A stretch of DNA of 64,000 bases, from positions 992,001 to 1,056,000 of the forward strand of contig NZ_CP090959.1 in assembly GCF_024138675.1 (NCBI RefSeq), given 5' to 3'. Position numbers and translations under genes: made by a program. This DNA comes from Simiduia sp. 21SJ11W-1. Its GTDB lineage: Bacteria > Pseudomonadota > Gammaproteobacteria > Pseudomonadales > Cellvibrionaceae. How positions within the stretch are numbered: the stretch's first letter is position 1; each line of letters opens with the position of its first letter. Under the pieces are notes generated by a model that ran no database searches, was not told where the DNA came from, and was given only the letters and a program-made list of their open reading frames with translations. Of the stretch, positions 37,817 to 49,538 are shown in pieces.

Positions 37817-38083
37817 CTATTCGCCTTCGCCGAAGCGGTCGTTTATGAGCTCGCACAGGGCGGCCATGGCCTCGTCTGCGTCTTCCCCTTCGGTGACCAG
37901 GGTGAGCTGGGTGCCTTTACTGGCGGCAAGCAGCATGAGCGACATCACGCTTTTGGCATCAACGCGCTTGTCGCCCACACCTGCCTGTATTTTGCAGCCA
38001 AAGCGCGCTGCCAGCGTGGCCATTTTTGCCGCCGCCCGGGCGTGCAGCCCAAGCTTGTTGATGATTTCAATTTGCCGTTCCAT
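37817..38083 (-). CDS. ptsO: Nitrogen PTS phosphocarrier protein NPr
   Basis: ATG 38083 gives an 88-residue HPr-family protein; the longer open frame upstream overlaps rapZ. The active-site histidine is His14 in NKLGLHARAAAK, followed by VDAKSVMSLMLLAASKG. NPr passes phosphate from PtsP to PtsN. It starts 2 bases after the rapZ stop, the usual ptsN-rapZ-ptsO arrangement. Confidence 0.95.
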   Translation of the reverse strand: MERQIEIINKLGLHARAAAKMATLAARFGCKIQAGVGDKRVDAKSVMSLMLLAASKGTQLTLVTEGEDADEAMAALCELINDRFGEGE

Positions 38084-38085
38084 GC

Positions 38086-38976
38086 TCAGTGCCCGTGATT
38101 GGCCACCAACTCTCGGTGACGTAATTGCGCTTTGGGGTAGTCGGCCATCAGTTTTTTGTGCAATTGCTCGGCGATGTATACCGAGCGGTGCTGGCCGCCG
38201 GTGCAGCCGATGGACACTGTCATGTAGCTGCGGTTGCTGGCCTCGAATCTTGGCAGCCACTTGTGAATGTGCTGGTAGATGTCGTCTAGCATGAGGCTTG
38301 TGTCTTCCTGTGCCTCCAGGAAGTCGGCCACGCCTTGGTCCTGGCCTGTTTGCGCGCGCAGCTCGGGTTTCCAGTAGGGGTTGGGCAGGCAGCGCACGTC
38401 AAACACGAAGTCTGCATCCACGGGCACGCCGCGCTTGAAGCCAAAAGACATTAATTGCAGTGCCATGGTGGTTTCATCGGATTGACGCACCCGCACTTTT
38501 ACCAGATCGCGCAACTGGTGCAGGGTTAAGTTGGTGCTGTCGATCACAAGATCCGCCAAATCCACCACTGGCTGTAGCAGTTCGCGTTCTTTTATAAGGG
38601 CATCGCGCAGTGCCACGCCGTCGCGACTGAGGGGGTGCTTGCGGCGGTTTTCGCTAAAGCGCTGAATCAGCGCGGGCGAGCGCGCATCGAGAAACATCAC
38701 TTCAATGTGAATGCCGCTGTCGCGTGCGTGGGCAATAATCTGCGGGAACTTGGTCAGCTCGCGCCAGGCGTTTCGGGCATCCACGCTAATGGCAAACGAT
38801 TGCTGGTCGGTGGGGTCTGCCTCCAGTTGCTTGACGAGTTCCGGCAGCAGGCGCAGCGGCAGGTTGTCAATGCAGTTGAAGCCTAAGTCTTCCAGCACGT
38901 GTAGCGCTGTACTTTTGCCGGCGCCCGAGCGGCCACTGACAACAATTAATCGCGGTGTGCTTGGCTCGGTGGGCAT
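38086..38976 (-). CDS. rapZ: RNase adapter protein RapZ
   Basis: The 296-residue protein has a Walker A loop (GRSGAGKST, residues 15-23), DLGFNCIDNLPL, RRKHPLSRDG-type and the C-terminal IGCTGGQHRSVYIAEQL motif. RapZ brings RNase E to the small RNA GlmZ and so controls glucosamine-6-phosphate synthesis in enterics. It lies between ptsN and ptsO. Confidence 0.96.
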   Translation of the reverse strand: MPTEPSTPRLIVVSGRSGAGKSTALHVLEDLGFNCIDNLPLRLLPELVKQLEADPTDQQSFAISVDARNAWRELTKFPQIIAHARDSGIHIEVMFLDARSPALIQRFSENRRKHPLSRDGVALRDALIKERELLQPVVDLADLVIDSTNLTLHQLRDLVKVRVRQSDETTMALQLMSFGFKRGVPVDADFVFDVRCLPNPYWKPELRAQTGQDQGVADFLEAQEDTSLMLDDIYQHIHKWLPRFEASNRSYMTVSIGCTGGQHRSVYIAEQLHKKLMADYPKAQLRHRELVANHGH

Positions 38977-38989
38977 GGTGGCAGATTCC

Positions 38990-39451
38990 TTAGGCTGCAG
39001 TGAGGTGTTGCACTACCCTACTATAGAGCAGCTGGTCTGAGCCAGCACTGCGCAACTCTTCACGAAATTCCTCGCGCTGAAACAGCTCGGCAAGCCTGGC
39101 CAGTGTTTGCAGGTGATCGCCATCGGCATCTTCCGGCACCAGAAGTGCGAAAATAACGTCGACGGGTTCGCCGTCAATGGCGTCGAAGTCGATGGAGTGA
39201 GACAGTGTAATCAGCGCACCGGTGGTGGCCTCGCAGTTGGCAACCCGGCAGTGGGGTATGGCGATACCGTGGCCGAGGCCGGTGCTGCCCAGGCGTTCGC
39301 GGGCAACCAGGCTGCGAAAGAGGTCGTCGGCGGCGAGGGAGGGGATATCGTTAGAGATCAGGTCGGCCAGAATTTCCAGCGCGCGCTTTTTGCTGACGCC
39401 ATCCACGCCGTGTTGCACACGGCGTGGGGCCAAGAGATTTTCAAACTGCAT
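38990..39451 (-). CDS. ptsN: Nitrogen regulatory PTS IIA protein
   Basis: ATG 39451 gives 153 residues, the family size; the longer frame overlaps hpf. The EIIA-Ntr domain carries the phosphorylated His67 in LGHGIAIPHCRV. PtsN regulates potassium and nitrogen responses by protein contacts. It is 4 bases after hpf and 13 before rapZ. Confidence 0.95.
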   Translation of the reverse strand: MQFENLLAPRRVQHGVDGVSKKRALEILADLISNDIPSLAADDLFRSLVARERLGSTGLGHGIAIPHCRVANCEATTGALITLSHSIDFDAIDGEPVDVIFALLVPEDADGDHLQTLARLAELFQREEFREELRSAGSDQLLYSRVVQHLTAA

Positions 39452-39455
39452 AAAT

Positions 39456-39746
39456 TCAACGGTGGCTTCGAAGCTTTTCTTTGTGCTTGATAAGTTGGCG
39501 ATCCAGCTTATCGGTGAGTAGATCGATGGCAGCATACAGGTCTTCGGACTGAGAGTCAGCGAAAAACTCGGCGCCACTGACGTGGACGGTAGCTTCTGCC
39601 TTTTGTCGCTGTTTATCAACACTCAAAATGGCATTGATGCTGGTTATTCGGTCGTGGTGGCGTTCGAGTTTTTCAAGCTTGGTGTTGACATAGCTTTTGA
39701 TGGCGTCGGTCAGGTCGAGATGGTGTCCGCTGATGTTGATTTGCAT
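39456..39746 (-). CDS. hpf: Ribosome hibernation promoting factor (short HPF)
   Basis: ATG 39746 gives a 96-residue short-type HPF (MQINISGHHLDLTDAIKSYV, then a basic C terminus DRQLIKHKEKLRSHR). It binds the 30S subunit and helps form inactive 100S ribosomes in stationary phase. It sits between rpoN and ptsN. Confidence 0.95.
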   Translation of the reverse strand: MQINISGHHLDLTDAIKSYVNTKLEKLERHHDRITSINAILSVDKQRQKAEATVHVSGAEFFADSQSEDLYAAIDLLTDKLDRQLIKHKEKLRSHR

Positions 39747-39829
39747 TTGCTGCTCCTTTTGTCGCTGCGTTTGCGTTGCACCCGCCCCGCATTGGTGCAA
39801 TACCGTTGCGGGGCACCAATACTCGCTTG

Positions 39830-41353
39830 CTAAATCAGTCGCTTTCGCTCATTCGAGGCCGCGATACCGAGAGACTCCCGGTACTTGGCGATGGTACGCC
39901 TGGCCACCTGAATGCCTTGCTCTTCTAAGAGCTTGGTAATTTTGCTGTCGCTCAAGGGCTTTTTGGGGTTCTCTGCGGCCACCAGCTTCTTGATGATGGC
40001 GCGAATTGCCGTTGAGGAACACTCGCCGCCTGAGTCTGTGCTCACGTGGCTTGAGAAGAAATACTTGAGTTCGTAAATGCCCTGGGGGGTGTGCATGTAC
40101 TTTTGCGTAGTCACCCGGGATATGGTGGATTCATGCATGCCAACTTCTTCGGCGATGTCGTGCAGCACCATGGGTTTCATGGCTTCCGGGCCGTGTTCGA
40201 AAAAGCCCACCTGTTTTTCAACAATGCAGCTGGCCACCTTGAGTAATGTTTCGTTGCGGCTTTGCAGGCTCTTTAAAAACCAGCGGGCCTCTTGCAGGTT
40301 ATCGCGCAGGAAGTTGTTATCTTTGCTGGTGTCGGCGCGCTTTACCAGCGACGCGTAGCCTGAGTTGATACGGATCTTGGGCGCGATATCTGGATTGAGC
40401 TCCACTAGCCACCGATCCTGTTTTTTGCTGACAAAGACATCCGGGACGACATACTCGGTTTCAGCCCGGCTGATACTCTCGCCCGGGCGCGGGTTAAGGG
40501 TTTGGATCAGCCCGATGGTTTCGGCAAGCTCTGATTCCTTGAGCTTACAGCGGCGCATGAGTTGCTTGTAATCGCGGCTGCCTAGCAGGGCCAAGTGATC
40601 CTTAACAATCAGTTTAGCAGCATCCAGAAAAGGTGTAGTGGCCGGTAGTGTGCGCAACTGAATCAGCAGGCATTCCGATAAATCCTGACCGCCAACGCCT
40701 GGCGGGTCGAATTGTTGCAGCCGGTGCAGCACCGCCAGTACTTCATCGTGTTCGAGGGGGTCATCTTGCAGATCGGCGTCTTGGCCCAGGCCCTCGGTTA
40801 TTTCTTCCAGAGGTGAGGCCAACAGCCCGCTGGGCTCTATGGCATCGATGATGGCCATGGCAATCACCCGATCACGATCAGACATGGGCGTGAGGTTGAG
40901 CTGCCACAGCAAATGTTCTTGCAGGGTTTCGCCGCCGCTGTCGTCGCGCTCGTAGTCGCGATCGTCGTCCGATGCCGGGCCTGCGCTGGCGGGGCCCGAG
41001 GTGTAGATGTCGTCCCAGTTGGTATCTACCGGCAGGTCGTCTGGAATGTCGTTATTCCAGTCGGCATCCATCGAGGTGTCGCTGGTGGTGTCGGTTGCGG
41101 GGGTATCCGGGGCGTTGTCGTTTGCGTCTTTGCCGTCTGGCTGGGCAGATTGGCTGTTGTCTGGGTGGTCTGCGGCGTTATCGGCGCCTGTGTCATCGCC
41201 GTCTGCCATCTCGAGCATAGGGTTGGATTCCAGCGCCTCCTGGATTTCGGCCTGTAAGTCCAGTGTCGACAATTGCAGCAGCCGGATGGCCTGTTGCAAC
41301 TGCGGCGTCATGGTCAGCTGCTGACCGAGTTTTAGCTGTAGAGATGGCTTCAT
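39830..41353 (-). CDS. rpoN: RNA polymerase sigma-54 factor
   Basis: ATG 41353 ([29 protein letters not shown]) is the standard RpoN start and gives 507 residues. The Q-rich activator-binding region is followed by an acidic linker rich in Asp (about residues 50-130), the core-binding domain, and the DNA-binding domain with the RpoN box [14 protein letters not shown]. Sigma-54 directs nitrogen, motility and other genes with enhancer-binding activators. It is 189 bases downstream of lptB. Confidence 0.97.
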   Translation of the reverse strand: MKPSLQLKLGQQLTMTPQLQQAIRLLQLSTLDLQAEIQEALESNPMLEMADGDDTGADNAADHPDNSQSAQPDGKDANDNAPDTPATDTTSDTSMDADWNNDIPDDLPVDTNWDDIYTSGPASAGPASDDDRDYERDDSGGETLQEHLLWQLNLTPMSDRDRVIAMAIIDAIEPSGLLASPLEEITEGLGQDADLQDDPLEHDEVLAVLHRLQQFDPPGVGGQDLSECLLIQLRTLPATTPFLDAAKLIVKDHLALLGSRDYKQLMRRCKLKESELAETIGLIQTLNPRPGESISRAETEYVVPDVFVSKKQDRWLVELNPDIAPKIRINSGYASLVKRADTSKDNNFLRDNLQEARWFLKSLQSRNETLLKVASCIVEKQVGFFEHGPEAMKPMVLHDIAEEVGMHESTISRVTTQKYMHTPQGIYELKYFFSSHVSTDSGGECSSTAIRAIIKKLVAAENPKKPLSDSKITKLLEEQGIQVARRTIAKYRESLGIAASNERKRLI

Positions 41354-41542
41354 GGGGTAATGACTTACATCCTCTTGGTTGCTGCCCAAAACGTGGCCTT
41401 AACTCCAGCGGGCGCAACCTAAGTGTAGTCATCCGGCAATAGCGAGGCAATATTGACAAGCAAGCACCATGCCTTTATGGGTGATTTAAGGTTGGCGCGT
41501 AAAGCGTTGTTGTTCTGCGCGCCAGTGCGGTGATGTGCAGGC

Positions 41543-42268
41543 CTAGAGGGTGAACTGGTCGCCTAGGTACACCTCGCGTACCCGCTGGTTGGCGAGCACC
41601 GTGCTGGCATCGCCCTCGGCAATAATGTGGCCTTCGCTAACGATGTAGGCCTTTTCGCAGATGCTGAGGGTTTCGCGTACATTGTGGTCGGTAATCAGTA
41701 CGCCGATGCCGCGATCTTTAAGGTGCTTGATGATGCCTTTGATATCGCCCACGGAAATGGGGTCGACTCCGGCGAAGGGTTCATCCAGCAAAATAAACCG
41801 TGGCTCGGTGGCCAGGGCCCGGGCAATTTCCACCCGACGGCGTTCGCCGCCCGACAGCGCCATGCCCAGGCTGTCGCGGATGTGGGTAATGTGAAACTCT
41901 TCCAGCAAATCTTCCATGCGCGCTAAGCGCTGTTTGCGGTTGAGCTCTTTGCGGGTTTCCAGAATGGCAAGAATATTGTTGGCCACGGTGAGTTTGCGAA
42001 ATACCGAGGCCTCTTGCGGAAGATAGCCGATGCCCGCCCGTGCGCGCCCGTGAATGGGCAGGGGGGTTAAGTCCTGATCGTCGATGCTCACGCGCCCGGC
42101 ATCGCTTTCTACCAGGCCCGCAATCATGTAAAAGCAAGTGGTTTTGCCGGCGCCATTGGGGCCCAAGAGGCCCACTATCTGGCCGCTGTTTACCTCCATC
42201 GATACGTCGATTACTACCCGGCGGCCCTTGTAGCTCTTGGCCAGGTTCAGTGCTTGCAACTGGCTCAT
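41543..42268 (-). CDS. lptB: LPS export ABC transporter ATP-binding protein
   Basis: The 241-residue ATPase has Walker [10 protein letters not shown], the signature LSGGERRR and Walker [14 protein letters not shown]. The overall sequence is that of LptB, which powers extraction of LPS from the inner membrane with LptFG. It overlaps lptA by 4 bases. Confidence 0.97.
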   Translation of the reverse strand: MSQLQALNLAKSYKGRRVVIDVSMEVNSGQIVGLLGPNGAGKTTCFYMIAGLVESDAGRVSIDDQDLTPLPIHGRARAGIGYLPQEASVFRKLTVANNILAILETRKELNRKQRLARMEDLLEEFHITHIRDSLGMALSGGERRRVEIARALATEPRFILLDEPFAGVDPISVGDIKGIIKHLKDRGIGVLITDHNVRETLSICEKAYIVSEGHIIAEGDASTVLANQRVREVYLGDQFTL

Positions 42269-42804
42269 TGGTCTTTTTGCTCCGCGGGCGTGCGCTTTTG
42301 AGGCTGCAGAATAACGTTGACCCGCTCCTTGCTATCGGTACGGCGGCCGGCCTCAACGGTGGCCAGGTGAATGTTGTAGTTGATTTGATCACCGGTGATC
42401 AGTGAGCCGTCTTGCTCTACGCGGGCTTTGCCTGTGATGGTGAGCTTTTCATTACCCACTTCGTACACCAGTAATTCGCCGCGGGCTTTTACCAGTGGCT
42501 TATCGATCTCGGGTTGCTGTTGAAAGTGGGCCGGTGCACCGGTGGCTACCACGCGGTAAACCTCGTTGTTCTTGCTGTAAAACACGGCTTTTTCAGCCTC
42601 GATGTAGATGCTGCCCTGTTCAATGACGACGTTACCCACATAAGTTAGAACGCCCTTTTTTTTATCTAGATCGAAATCGTCCGACTTGATGTTAATGGGC
42701 TGATCGCGATCGGTGGGCAGCGCTTGTGCCAATGGTGTAACCATCACGGCCAAGGCGGCAAGGGCGAGCCAGGCGTGGCTGCGGCGCGGGTTATTGTGTT
42801 TCAT
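42265..42804 (-). CDS. lptA: LPS transport periplasmic protein LptA
   Basis: A 179-residue protein with a signal peptide (cleavage near AQALP) and OstA-fold repeats ([40 protein letters not shown], then [21 protein letters not shown]). LptA polymerises into the periplasmic bridge that carries LPS. The gene overlaps both lptC (14 bases) and lptB (4 bases). Confidence 0.95.
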   Translation of the reverse strand: MKHNNPRRSHAWLALAALAVMVTPLAQALPTDRDQPINIKSDDFDLDKKKGVLTYVGNVVIEQGSIYIEAEKAVFYSKNNEVYRVVATGAPAHFQQQPEIDKPLVKARGELLVYEVGNEKLTITGKARVEQDGSLITGDQINYNIHLATVEAGRRTDSKERVNVILQPQKRTPAEQKDQ

Positions 42805-43375
42805 AAGTGCCTGTGACTCCGCGAGTAAGTTTAAAAGTCTGGGTTTTGATATTGGCGTTCAGCGCATTGCCGTGGGTAATGCCTTGGGGCGAAAGTATTT
42901 TCACCGGCTGATCCGTTTCAGCCACCTGGCGCTTGGTAAAGTAGATCAACTTTTCTGTAAAGAGTTCCGTGGTGCCCTCAACCGGATCCTGTTGAAACAG
43001 GTGTACGTTGCCGGTGAGTTCAAGCCGGTCATCCTTGTTGGTTGCGCGCGCTCGATCGGCCACAATAATCCAGGGCGCCTGATCGGGATTATAGATTTCA
43101 GCGCGCAGCTGCTCTACCAGGGTGAAATCTTTGTTGCTGGCCTTGCCGGCGGGTTGGTAGTGATCGGCGCGCACGCCGGTCACGCGCCGGCTTACCTTGC
43201 CGGCTTCATCGTAATGAACGCTCACGAAGTCGGTCATGAAAAATGCCGGTGCCTGTTGCTCTGCATCTTTTGGGGGCTGCTCGAACAGGCGTGTAGAGGG
43301 TGTCTCCACCATAAACAGGTAGATGAACACGATCAGGGCAACAATAACGGGCAGTAATTTTTTAAGTTTTGCCAA
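42791..43375 (-). CDS. lptC: LPS export protein LptC
   Basis: The frame is open from 43528, inside kdsC, but TTG 43375, preceded by AAAGGAAAA, gives MAKLKKLLPVIVALIVFIYLFMVE, a typical LptC anchor. The 194-residue protein has one transmembrane helix and a periplasmic OstA-like domain (DRLELTGNVHLFQQD). LptC passes LPS from LptBFG to LptA. Confidence 0.9.
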   Translation of the reverse strand: MAKLKKLLPVIVALIVFIYLFMVETPSTRLFEQPPKDAEQQAPAFFMTDFVSVHYDEAGKVSRRVTGVRADHYQPAGKASNKDFTLVEQLRAEIYNPDQAPWIIVADRARATNKDDRLELTGNVHLFQQDPVEGTTELFTEKLIYFTKRQVAETDQPVKILSPQGITHGNALNANIKTQTFKLTRGVTGTYETQ

Positions 43376-43427
43376 CGCTGTTTTCCTTTGTGCGCCAGGA
43401 TTGAGTGAGAGCGGGCCGTGGCCGGCT

Positions 43428-43952
43428 TCAGCCTGTGTATTTAGCCAGTAGCGCTGCGTGCGTGCCTTGTGCCTGCATGATGAAATCGCAGGCTTCACGC
43501 ACGGCCCCTTCGCCGCCGTTGCGCGCACTTTGCCAGTGGGCGCGGGCTACCACATCCGGGTGAGCGTTGGCGGTGGTCATGGCCAGGCCCACTTTTACCA
43601 TGCAGGTGAGATCCGGATGGTCGTCACCCATGAAGGCGATTTGCTCGAGCGCAAGCGGCAGGTCTGTGAGGATTTCCTGCAGGGCGGCAAATTTATCTTC
43701 GCGGCCTTGCACCAAAATATTTATACCCAAATCACCCGCGCGGCGCGCCACCAACTCACTTTTGCGCCCGGTAATAATGCCCACCTGTACCCCCGATTTT
43801 TGCAGCAGCTTGATGCCGTGGCCATCTTGGGTGTTGAAGGCTTTCATCTCGTTGCCCTGGTTGTCGAAGTAGAGCTTGCCGTCGGTGAGTACGCCGTCTA
43901 CATCGAGTAGCAGCAGTTTGATGTTTTTTGCCGAGGCCAGTGCTTGAGTCAT
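43428..43952 (-). CDS. kdsC: 3-deoxy-D-manno-octulosonate 8-phosphate phosphatase
   Basis: The 174-residue HAD phosphatase has the nucleophile motif LLLDVDGVLTDGKLYFDNQG, then FNTQDGHGIKLLQKSG, IITGRKS and MGDDHPDL. KdsC removes the phosphate from KDO-8-phosphate to give KDO for the LPS core. It lies between kdsD and lptC as in other gammaproteobacteria. Confidence 0.96.
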   Translation of the reverse strand: MTQALASAKNIKLLLLDVDGVLTDGKLYFDNQGNEMKAFNTQDGHGIKLLQKSGVQVGIITGRKSELVARRAGDLGINILVQGREDKFAALQEILTDLPLALEQIAFMGDDHPDLTCMVKVGLAMTTANAHPDVVARAHWQSARNGGEGAVREACDFIMQAQGTHAALLAKYTG

Positions 43953-44019
43953 GGGTGGGTCCGAAATGCAAAATGAATGTTGGGTTGCAACTTAGGTTGG
44001 CGTTGTGCGCGCCTGAATA

Positions 44020-44994
44020 CTAAACGATTCCTGCCCGCAAAATGTCGTGCATGTGCAGCAGGCCTACGGGGTGTTTGTTGTGGTCTTCAACCACCAGCGC
44101 GGTAATTTTTCGCTGTTCCATCAAGGTGAGGGCTTCGGCCGCCAGCAGGTCTGTGGTTACCGTAAGCGGGTTGCGCGTCATCACCTGGGCCATGGTGGCG
44201 GTGGCCAGATTCGCCCCTAGATCCACGCAGCGGCGCAGGTCGCCGTCGGTGAAAACGCCAATCAATTGATCTGCCTCGTCCACAACGGTCGTCATGCCAA
44301 AGCCCTTGCGGGTCATTTCCACGAGCGCCGTAGACAGCAAGGTATCGGGGCTGACCTTTGGCAGCTCCTGGCCTGCGTGCATCAGATCGCTAGCGCGCAC
44401 AAGCAGGCGCCGGCCCAAGGCGCCGCCCGGGTGCGAAAAGGCAAATTCTTCTTTGGTGAAGCCGCGGGCTTCCAATAGCGCGACTGCCAAGGCATCGCCC
44501 ACCACCAGGGTGACGGTAGTCGATGAGGTGGGCGCCAAATCCAGCGGGCAGGCCTCGGCCTGAATACTGATGTCCAGGTTTACATCGGCAGCCTGCGCCA
44601 GCGGCGAGTTGGGGTTGCCGGTCATGCTGATGATGGGAATTTGCATACGCTTGAATAAGGGGATCAGCGTGAGCACTTCCGATGATGAGCCGGAATTGGA
44701 AATGGCGATGACCACATCCTGGCGGGTCACCATGCCCAGGTCGCCATGGCTGGCCTCACCCGGGTGTACAAAAAAGGCCGGGGTGCCGGTGCTGGCCAAT
44801 GTGGCGGCTATCTTGCCGCCGATGTGGCCGGATTTGCCCATGCCCGTCACAATGGTACGGCCCTGGCAGGCAAGAATCAGCTGGCAGGCGCGGGCAAAAT
44901 TGGCATCCATGCGTGCGTCGAGCGCGGCAATGGCATCGAGCTCAATCTTGACGGTGCGCTTTCCGGCTTCAATAAAGGCAAAGTGTTGATTCAT
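44020..44994 (-). CDS. kdsD: D-arabinose-5-phosphate isomerase
   Basis: ATG 44994 (MNQHFAFIEAGKRTVKIELD) is preferred to a GTG 15 bases upstream; the product is 324 residues. A SIS domain (TGMGKSGHIGGKIAATLASTGTPAFFVHPGEASHGDLGM, SNSGSSSEVL) is followed by two CBS domains. It makes arabinose-5-phosphate, the first step to KDO. It heads the minus-strand LPS run, divergent from mlaC. Confidence 0.95.
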   Translation of the reverse strand: MNQHFAFIEAGKRTVKIELDAIAALDARMDANFARACQLILACQGRTIVTGMGKSGHIGGKIAATLASTGTPAFFVHPGEASHGDLGMVTRQDVVIAISNSGSSSEVLTLIPLFKRMQIPIISMTGNPNSPLAQAADVNLDISIQAEACPLDLAPTSSTTVTLVVGDALAVALLEARGFTKEEFAFSHPGGALGRRLLVRASDLMHAGQELPKVSPDTLLSTALVEMTRKGFGMTTVVDEADQLIGVFTDGDLRRCVDLGANLATATMAQVMTRNPLTVTTDLLAAEALTLMEQRKITALVVEDHNKHPVGLLHMHDILRAGIV

Positions 44995-45230
44995 GGGGCT
45001 TACTCGCACTGATTCAGATTCGGTTAAGGGGCGTAATGGTATAGTGCCTACTCGTGAATGTCAGCTAAACCGCGTGCGATAAACTAGCGTAAAACGCCGG
45101 TAGCTGAATGGCGAATATTTAAAATAGGCGGTGGTTTTTTCTGCACTTAAGGTAGAATGGCCGCCCGGTACCGGGCAGATGCTGCCAGGTTTTTAACCGT
45201 AAGGTTTGGAAGAAAAGGAGAGGTTTGGCT

Positions 45231-45854
45231 ATGGGTTCCCGGATTTTAGGTGCGCTGTTGGGCGCTTTCTTGTTGTTTGCCGCATCGGCACAGGGTGCCG
45301 CTGAGGTTGGCCCGCGTGAAGTGGTGGTGGGCGTTGTAGATTCCCTGAAGGCTGCGGTGAACAAGCACGATGCTGAAAAAGACCCAGAGGCCGTGAAACT
45401 GTTGGCTGAAATGCGAGGCATTTTGGAGCCGGTGGTGGATTTTGGTTTTATTGCGCGGGTGGTGATGGGGCCTGCAGCCAAAAAGGCCACGCCCGAGCAG
45501 ATGGCAAAGTTTGAAAGCATATTCCGCGACAGCCTGGTATCCACCTACGCCAAAGGCATGACCGGCTATGTGCAGGCCGAAATGGCCATCCCGCCGCTGG
45601 CCCCCGAGGCCGCTGGCCAAAACCGCGTGGCGGTGCGCCAAGAGGTGACCACCTCATCCGGCGTGCAGGTAATTGACTACACCATGGCCAAGAACCGCAC
45701 CACCGGTGAGTGGAAGTTGATCAATGTGGTGCTTAATGGCATCAACCTCGGCAAGACATTCCGCAGCCAGTTTGCCCAGGCGTACAAGCAGCACAAGGGC
45801 AATGTGGATCTGGTGATAGCCGAGTGGGCCAAAGAGCTGCCCGCCAAGCCCTAA
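45231..45854 (+). CDS. mlaC: MlaC-family phospholipid-binding protein
   Basis: The start is ATG 45231, downstream of AGGAGAGG; TTG 45225 is possible. The 207-residue product has a signal peptide (LGALLGAFLLFAASAQGA) and the MlaC fold (ILEPVVDFGFIARVVMG, FESIFRDSLVSTYAKGM, YTMAKNRTTGEWKLINVVLNGINLGKTFRSQF). MlaC carries phospholipids between the MlaA and MlaFEDB complexes. In related genomes mlaF, mlaE and mlaD precede it and mlaB follows; here none is present, so the gene stands alone between kdsD and ibaG. Confidence 0.93.
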   Translation: MGSRILGALLGAFLLFAASAQGAAEVGPREVVVGVVDSLKAAVNKHDAEKDPEAVKLLAEMRGILEPVVDFGFIARVVMGPAAKKATPEQMAKFESIFRDSLVSTYAKGMTGYVQAEMAIPPLAPEAAGQNRVAVRQEVTTSSGVQVIDYTMAKNRTTGEWKLINVVLNGINLGKTFRSQFAQAYKQHKGNVDLVIAEWAKELPAKP

Positions 45855-45900
45855 AGTTGCCGCGAGCCGTGCAAAAAAGCCGGTAAACCAGTAGACTTGG

Positions 45901-45929
45901 CACCCCCTGAAATGGGGGTGTTTTGTTTT
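45901..45929 (+). terminator. Rho-independent terminator after mlaC
   Basis: A CACCCCC/GGGGGTG stem (45901-45907, 45914-45920) with a 6-base loop is followed by TTTTGTTTT. It separates mlaC from ibaG. Confidence 0.9.
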
Positions 45930-45980
45930 CGTGATGAGCGTCACACGGCGCCCGTTGCCCCAAGTTTTAAGAGGCAAACC

Positions 45981-46211
45981 ATGCAACCGCAAGAAATCAA
46001 GGCGCTGATAGAAGCCGCCATCGCAGAGAGCCAGGTAGAGGTGTCTATTGCCGGCAGCCATGTAAACCTGGTGGTGGTCAGCCCTGCATTTGAGGGTATG
46101 CGCCCGGTGCAGAAGCAGCAGCTGGTGTACAAGGCGTTGTCTGAGCAGATTGCCAGCGGCGTAATTCACGCTGTAAACATGCAGACCTTAACCCCTGCAG
46201 AGGCCGGCTAG
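45981..46211 (+). CDS. ibaG: BolA/IbaG-family protein
   Basis: ATG 45981 follows a GAGGC ribosome site and gives 76 residues (MQPQEIKALIEAAIAESQVEVSIAGSHVNLVVVS... HAVNMQTLTPAEA). The size and the C-terminal LTP motif fit IbaG (YrbA), a small BolA-like protein that partners with monothiol glutaredoxins. It is 49 bases before murA, as in relatives. Confidence 0.92.
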   Translation: MQPQEIKALIEAAIAESQVEVSIAGSHVNLVVVSPAFEGMRPVQKQQLVYKALSEQIASGVIHAVNMQTLTPAEAG

Positions 46212-46251
46212 CCCGCAACACGTGCCCGCTAGGGCCCAGTCATACCTGTAA

Positions 46252-47522
<1,271 letters not shown>

Positions 47523-47523
<1 letters not shown>

Positions 47524-48152
47524 TGAGCAAATTGACTATTGCGCTCACCAAGGGGCGCATTCTGGAGGAAACCTTGCCGTTGCTGGCCGCCGCCGGCATC
47601 GAGCCTGAGGAAGACATCAGCAAATCGCGCAAATTGATTTTTGGTACCAATCAGCCGGGTGTACATCTGGTGGTTTTGCGTGGCTCTGACGTGCCCACTT
47701 ACGTGCAATTTGGTGCCGCTGACATGGGGGTGTCTGGTAAGGATACGCTCATGGAAAATGGCGCCGAGGGGCTTTATGAGCCGCTGGATTTGAACATTGC
47801 CAAATGCCGGCTGATGACGGCTGCCATCAAGGGGGCCAGTGCGCCTAGCGGGCGGCTTAAGGTGGCCACCAAATACGTGAATGTTGCCAAGCGTTACTAC
47901 GCAGCCCAGGGCCGTCAGGCCGATATCATCAAGCTGTACGGTGGTATGGAGCTTGCGCCATTAATGGATTTGGCCGATGAGATTGTGGACATTGTCGATA
48001 CCGGCAATACCCTCAAGGCCAACGGGCTGGAGGCGCGCGATCACATTGCCGACATCAGCTCGCGGCTGATAGTGAACAAGGCGTCGATGAAAATGAAGCA
48101 CGCCCAGATCCAGCGCATTATCGACGATATTGCCACCGCGGTATCTGCCTAA
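47523..48152 (+). CDS. hisG: ATP phosphoribosyltransferase, short form
   Basis: A 209-residue HisG ([25 protein letters not shown], then [17 protein letters not shown] and [19 protein letters not shown]). The short form lacks the C-terminal regulatory domain and works with HisZ, which is not in this window. It catalyses the first step of histidine synthesis. It starts within the murA stop codon region. Confidence 0.95.
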
Positions 48153-48174
48153 CTTTCTCAGTGTGAAACAACCC

Positions 48175-49479
48175 ATGATTGCCGAGCTATCCACCCGAGA
48201 CGCCAACTTCGATGCAGCGCTTGAGGCGCTGCTGGCTTTTGAATCTATCAGTGATGCTGGTGTTGCGCAGGTGGTGGCAGACATCATTGCCGACATTCGT
48301 GCGCGCGGTGATGCAGCGCTGGTGGAATATACCAATCGCTTTGATCACCGTGAGGTGGCCGATGTGAGCGCACTGTGCGTGCCCCAGGCGAGCTTGAAAG
48401 CCGCCTTTGAGTCGCTGCCTGTGCCGCAGCGTGAAGCCCTTGAAATGGCAGCCGCGCGCGTGCGCGAATATCACCAGCACCAGCTGCAAACGTCCTGGCA
48501 ATACCAGGAGGCCGATGGCACAGTGCTGGGTCAGCAGGTGACTGCCATGGCGCGGGTGGGGATTTACGTGCCCGGCGGCAAGGCCTCTTACCCCTCCTCT
48601 GTGCTGATGAATGCCATCCCCGCCAAGGTGGCCGGTGTGGACGAGGTGATTATGGTGGTACCGGCACCGGGTGGCGAGTTGAACCCAATGGTGCTGGCGG
48701 CGGCGCACCTGGCGGGCGTTGATCAGGTGTTAACCGTGGGTGGCGCCCAGGCAGTGGCGGCGTTGGCTTACGGTACGCAAACGCTCACCAAGGTAGATAA
48801 GATTGTAGGCCCCGGCAACATCTATGTGGCAACCGCCAAGCGCGCCGTATTCGGCCAGGTGGCCATCGACATGATTGCCGGCCCGTCAGAAATTCTGGTG
48901 ATTTGCGATGGTCAAACGCCGGCTGATTGGGTGGCGATGGATTTATTTAGCCAGGCAGAGCACGATGAACAGGCGCAGGCGATTTTGATTTGCCCGGATG
49001 CCGCCTACCTTGCTGAAGTAAAAGCGGCCATGGCGCGCTTGCTGCCAACCCTTGAGCGGGCCGACATCGCACGCCAATCGCTGGCGGCGCGCGGCGCGTT
49101 GATTCATGTGGACTCCCTCGACGAGGCGATTGCGCTGTCAAACCGCATTGCGCCAGAGCACCTTGAGTTGTCTGTGGCCTCGCCTGAAAGCTACTTGCCC
49201 AAAATTCGCCACGCCGGCGCCATTTTTATGGGGCGCCACACGGCAGAGGCGCTGGGCGATTACTGCGCCGGGCCCAATCACGTGCTGCCCACCTCGGGCA
49301 CTGCGCGCTTTTCATCTCCTTTGGGTGTGTACGACTTTCAAAAGCGCTCTTCAATTATTCACTGCTCGCAGGCGGGTGCCAGTAGGCTTGGGCGTTGTGC
49401 CAGTGTGTTGGCGCGCGGCGAGTCGCTGGAAGCCCATGCGCGCTCAGCGGAATACCGCATTCTGGAATCTGACGCCTAA
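48175..49479 (+). CDS. hisD: Histidinol dehydrogenase
   Basis: ATG 48175 (or GTG 48163) gives about 434 residues. Conserved stretches are [52 protein letters not shown] and [28 protein letters not shown], with the catalytic and zinc-binding residues. It oxidises histidinol to histidine with two NAD. In pseudomonads hisC follows; here algW follows. Confidence 0.96.
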   Translation: MIAELSTRDANFDAALEALLAFESISDAGVAQVVADIIADIRARGDAALVEYTNRFDHREVADVSALCVPQASLKAAFESLPVPQREALEMAAARVREYHQHQLQTSWQYQEADGTVLGQQVTAMARVGIYVPGGKASYPSSVLMNAIPAKVAGVDEVIMVVPAPGGELNPMVLAAAHLAGVDQVLTVGGAQAVAALAYGTQTLTKVDKIVGPGNIYVATAKRAVFGQVAIDMIAGPSEILVICDGQTPADWVAMDLFSQAEHDEQAQAILICPDAAYLAEVKAAMARLLPTLERADIARQSLAARGALIHVDSLDEAIALSNRIAPEHLELSVASPESYLPKIRHAGAIFMGRHTAEALGDYCAGPNHVLPTSGTARFSSPLGVYDFQKRSSIIHCSQAGASRLGRCASVLARGESLEAHARSAEYRILESDA

Positions 49480-49483
49480 GATG

Positions 49484-49509
49484 CAGCCCTGCAATTAACG
49501 GCAGGGCTG
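49484..49509 (+). terminator. Terminator-like hairpin after hisD
   Basis: A perfect 9-bp stem CAGCCCTGC / GCAGGGCTG with an 8-base loop begins 4 bases after the hisD stop. The following T content is low (TGCCTGTTTG), so it may be a weak or bidirectional terminator between hisD and the convergent algW. Confidence 0.65.
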
Positions 49510-49538
49510 TGCCTGTTTGCTTGAGTGTTGTGGGGGCT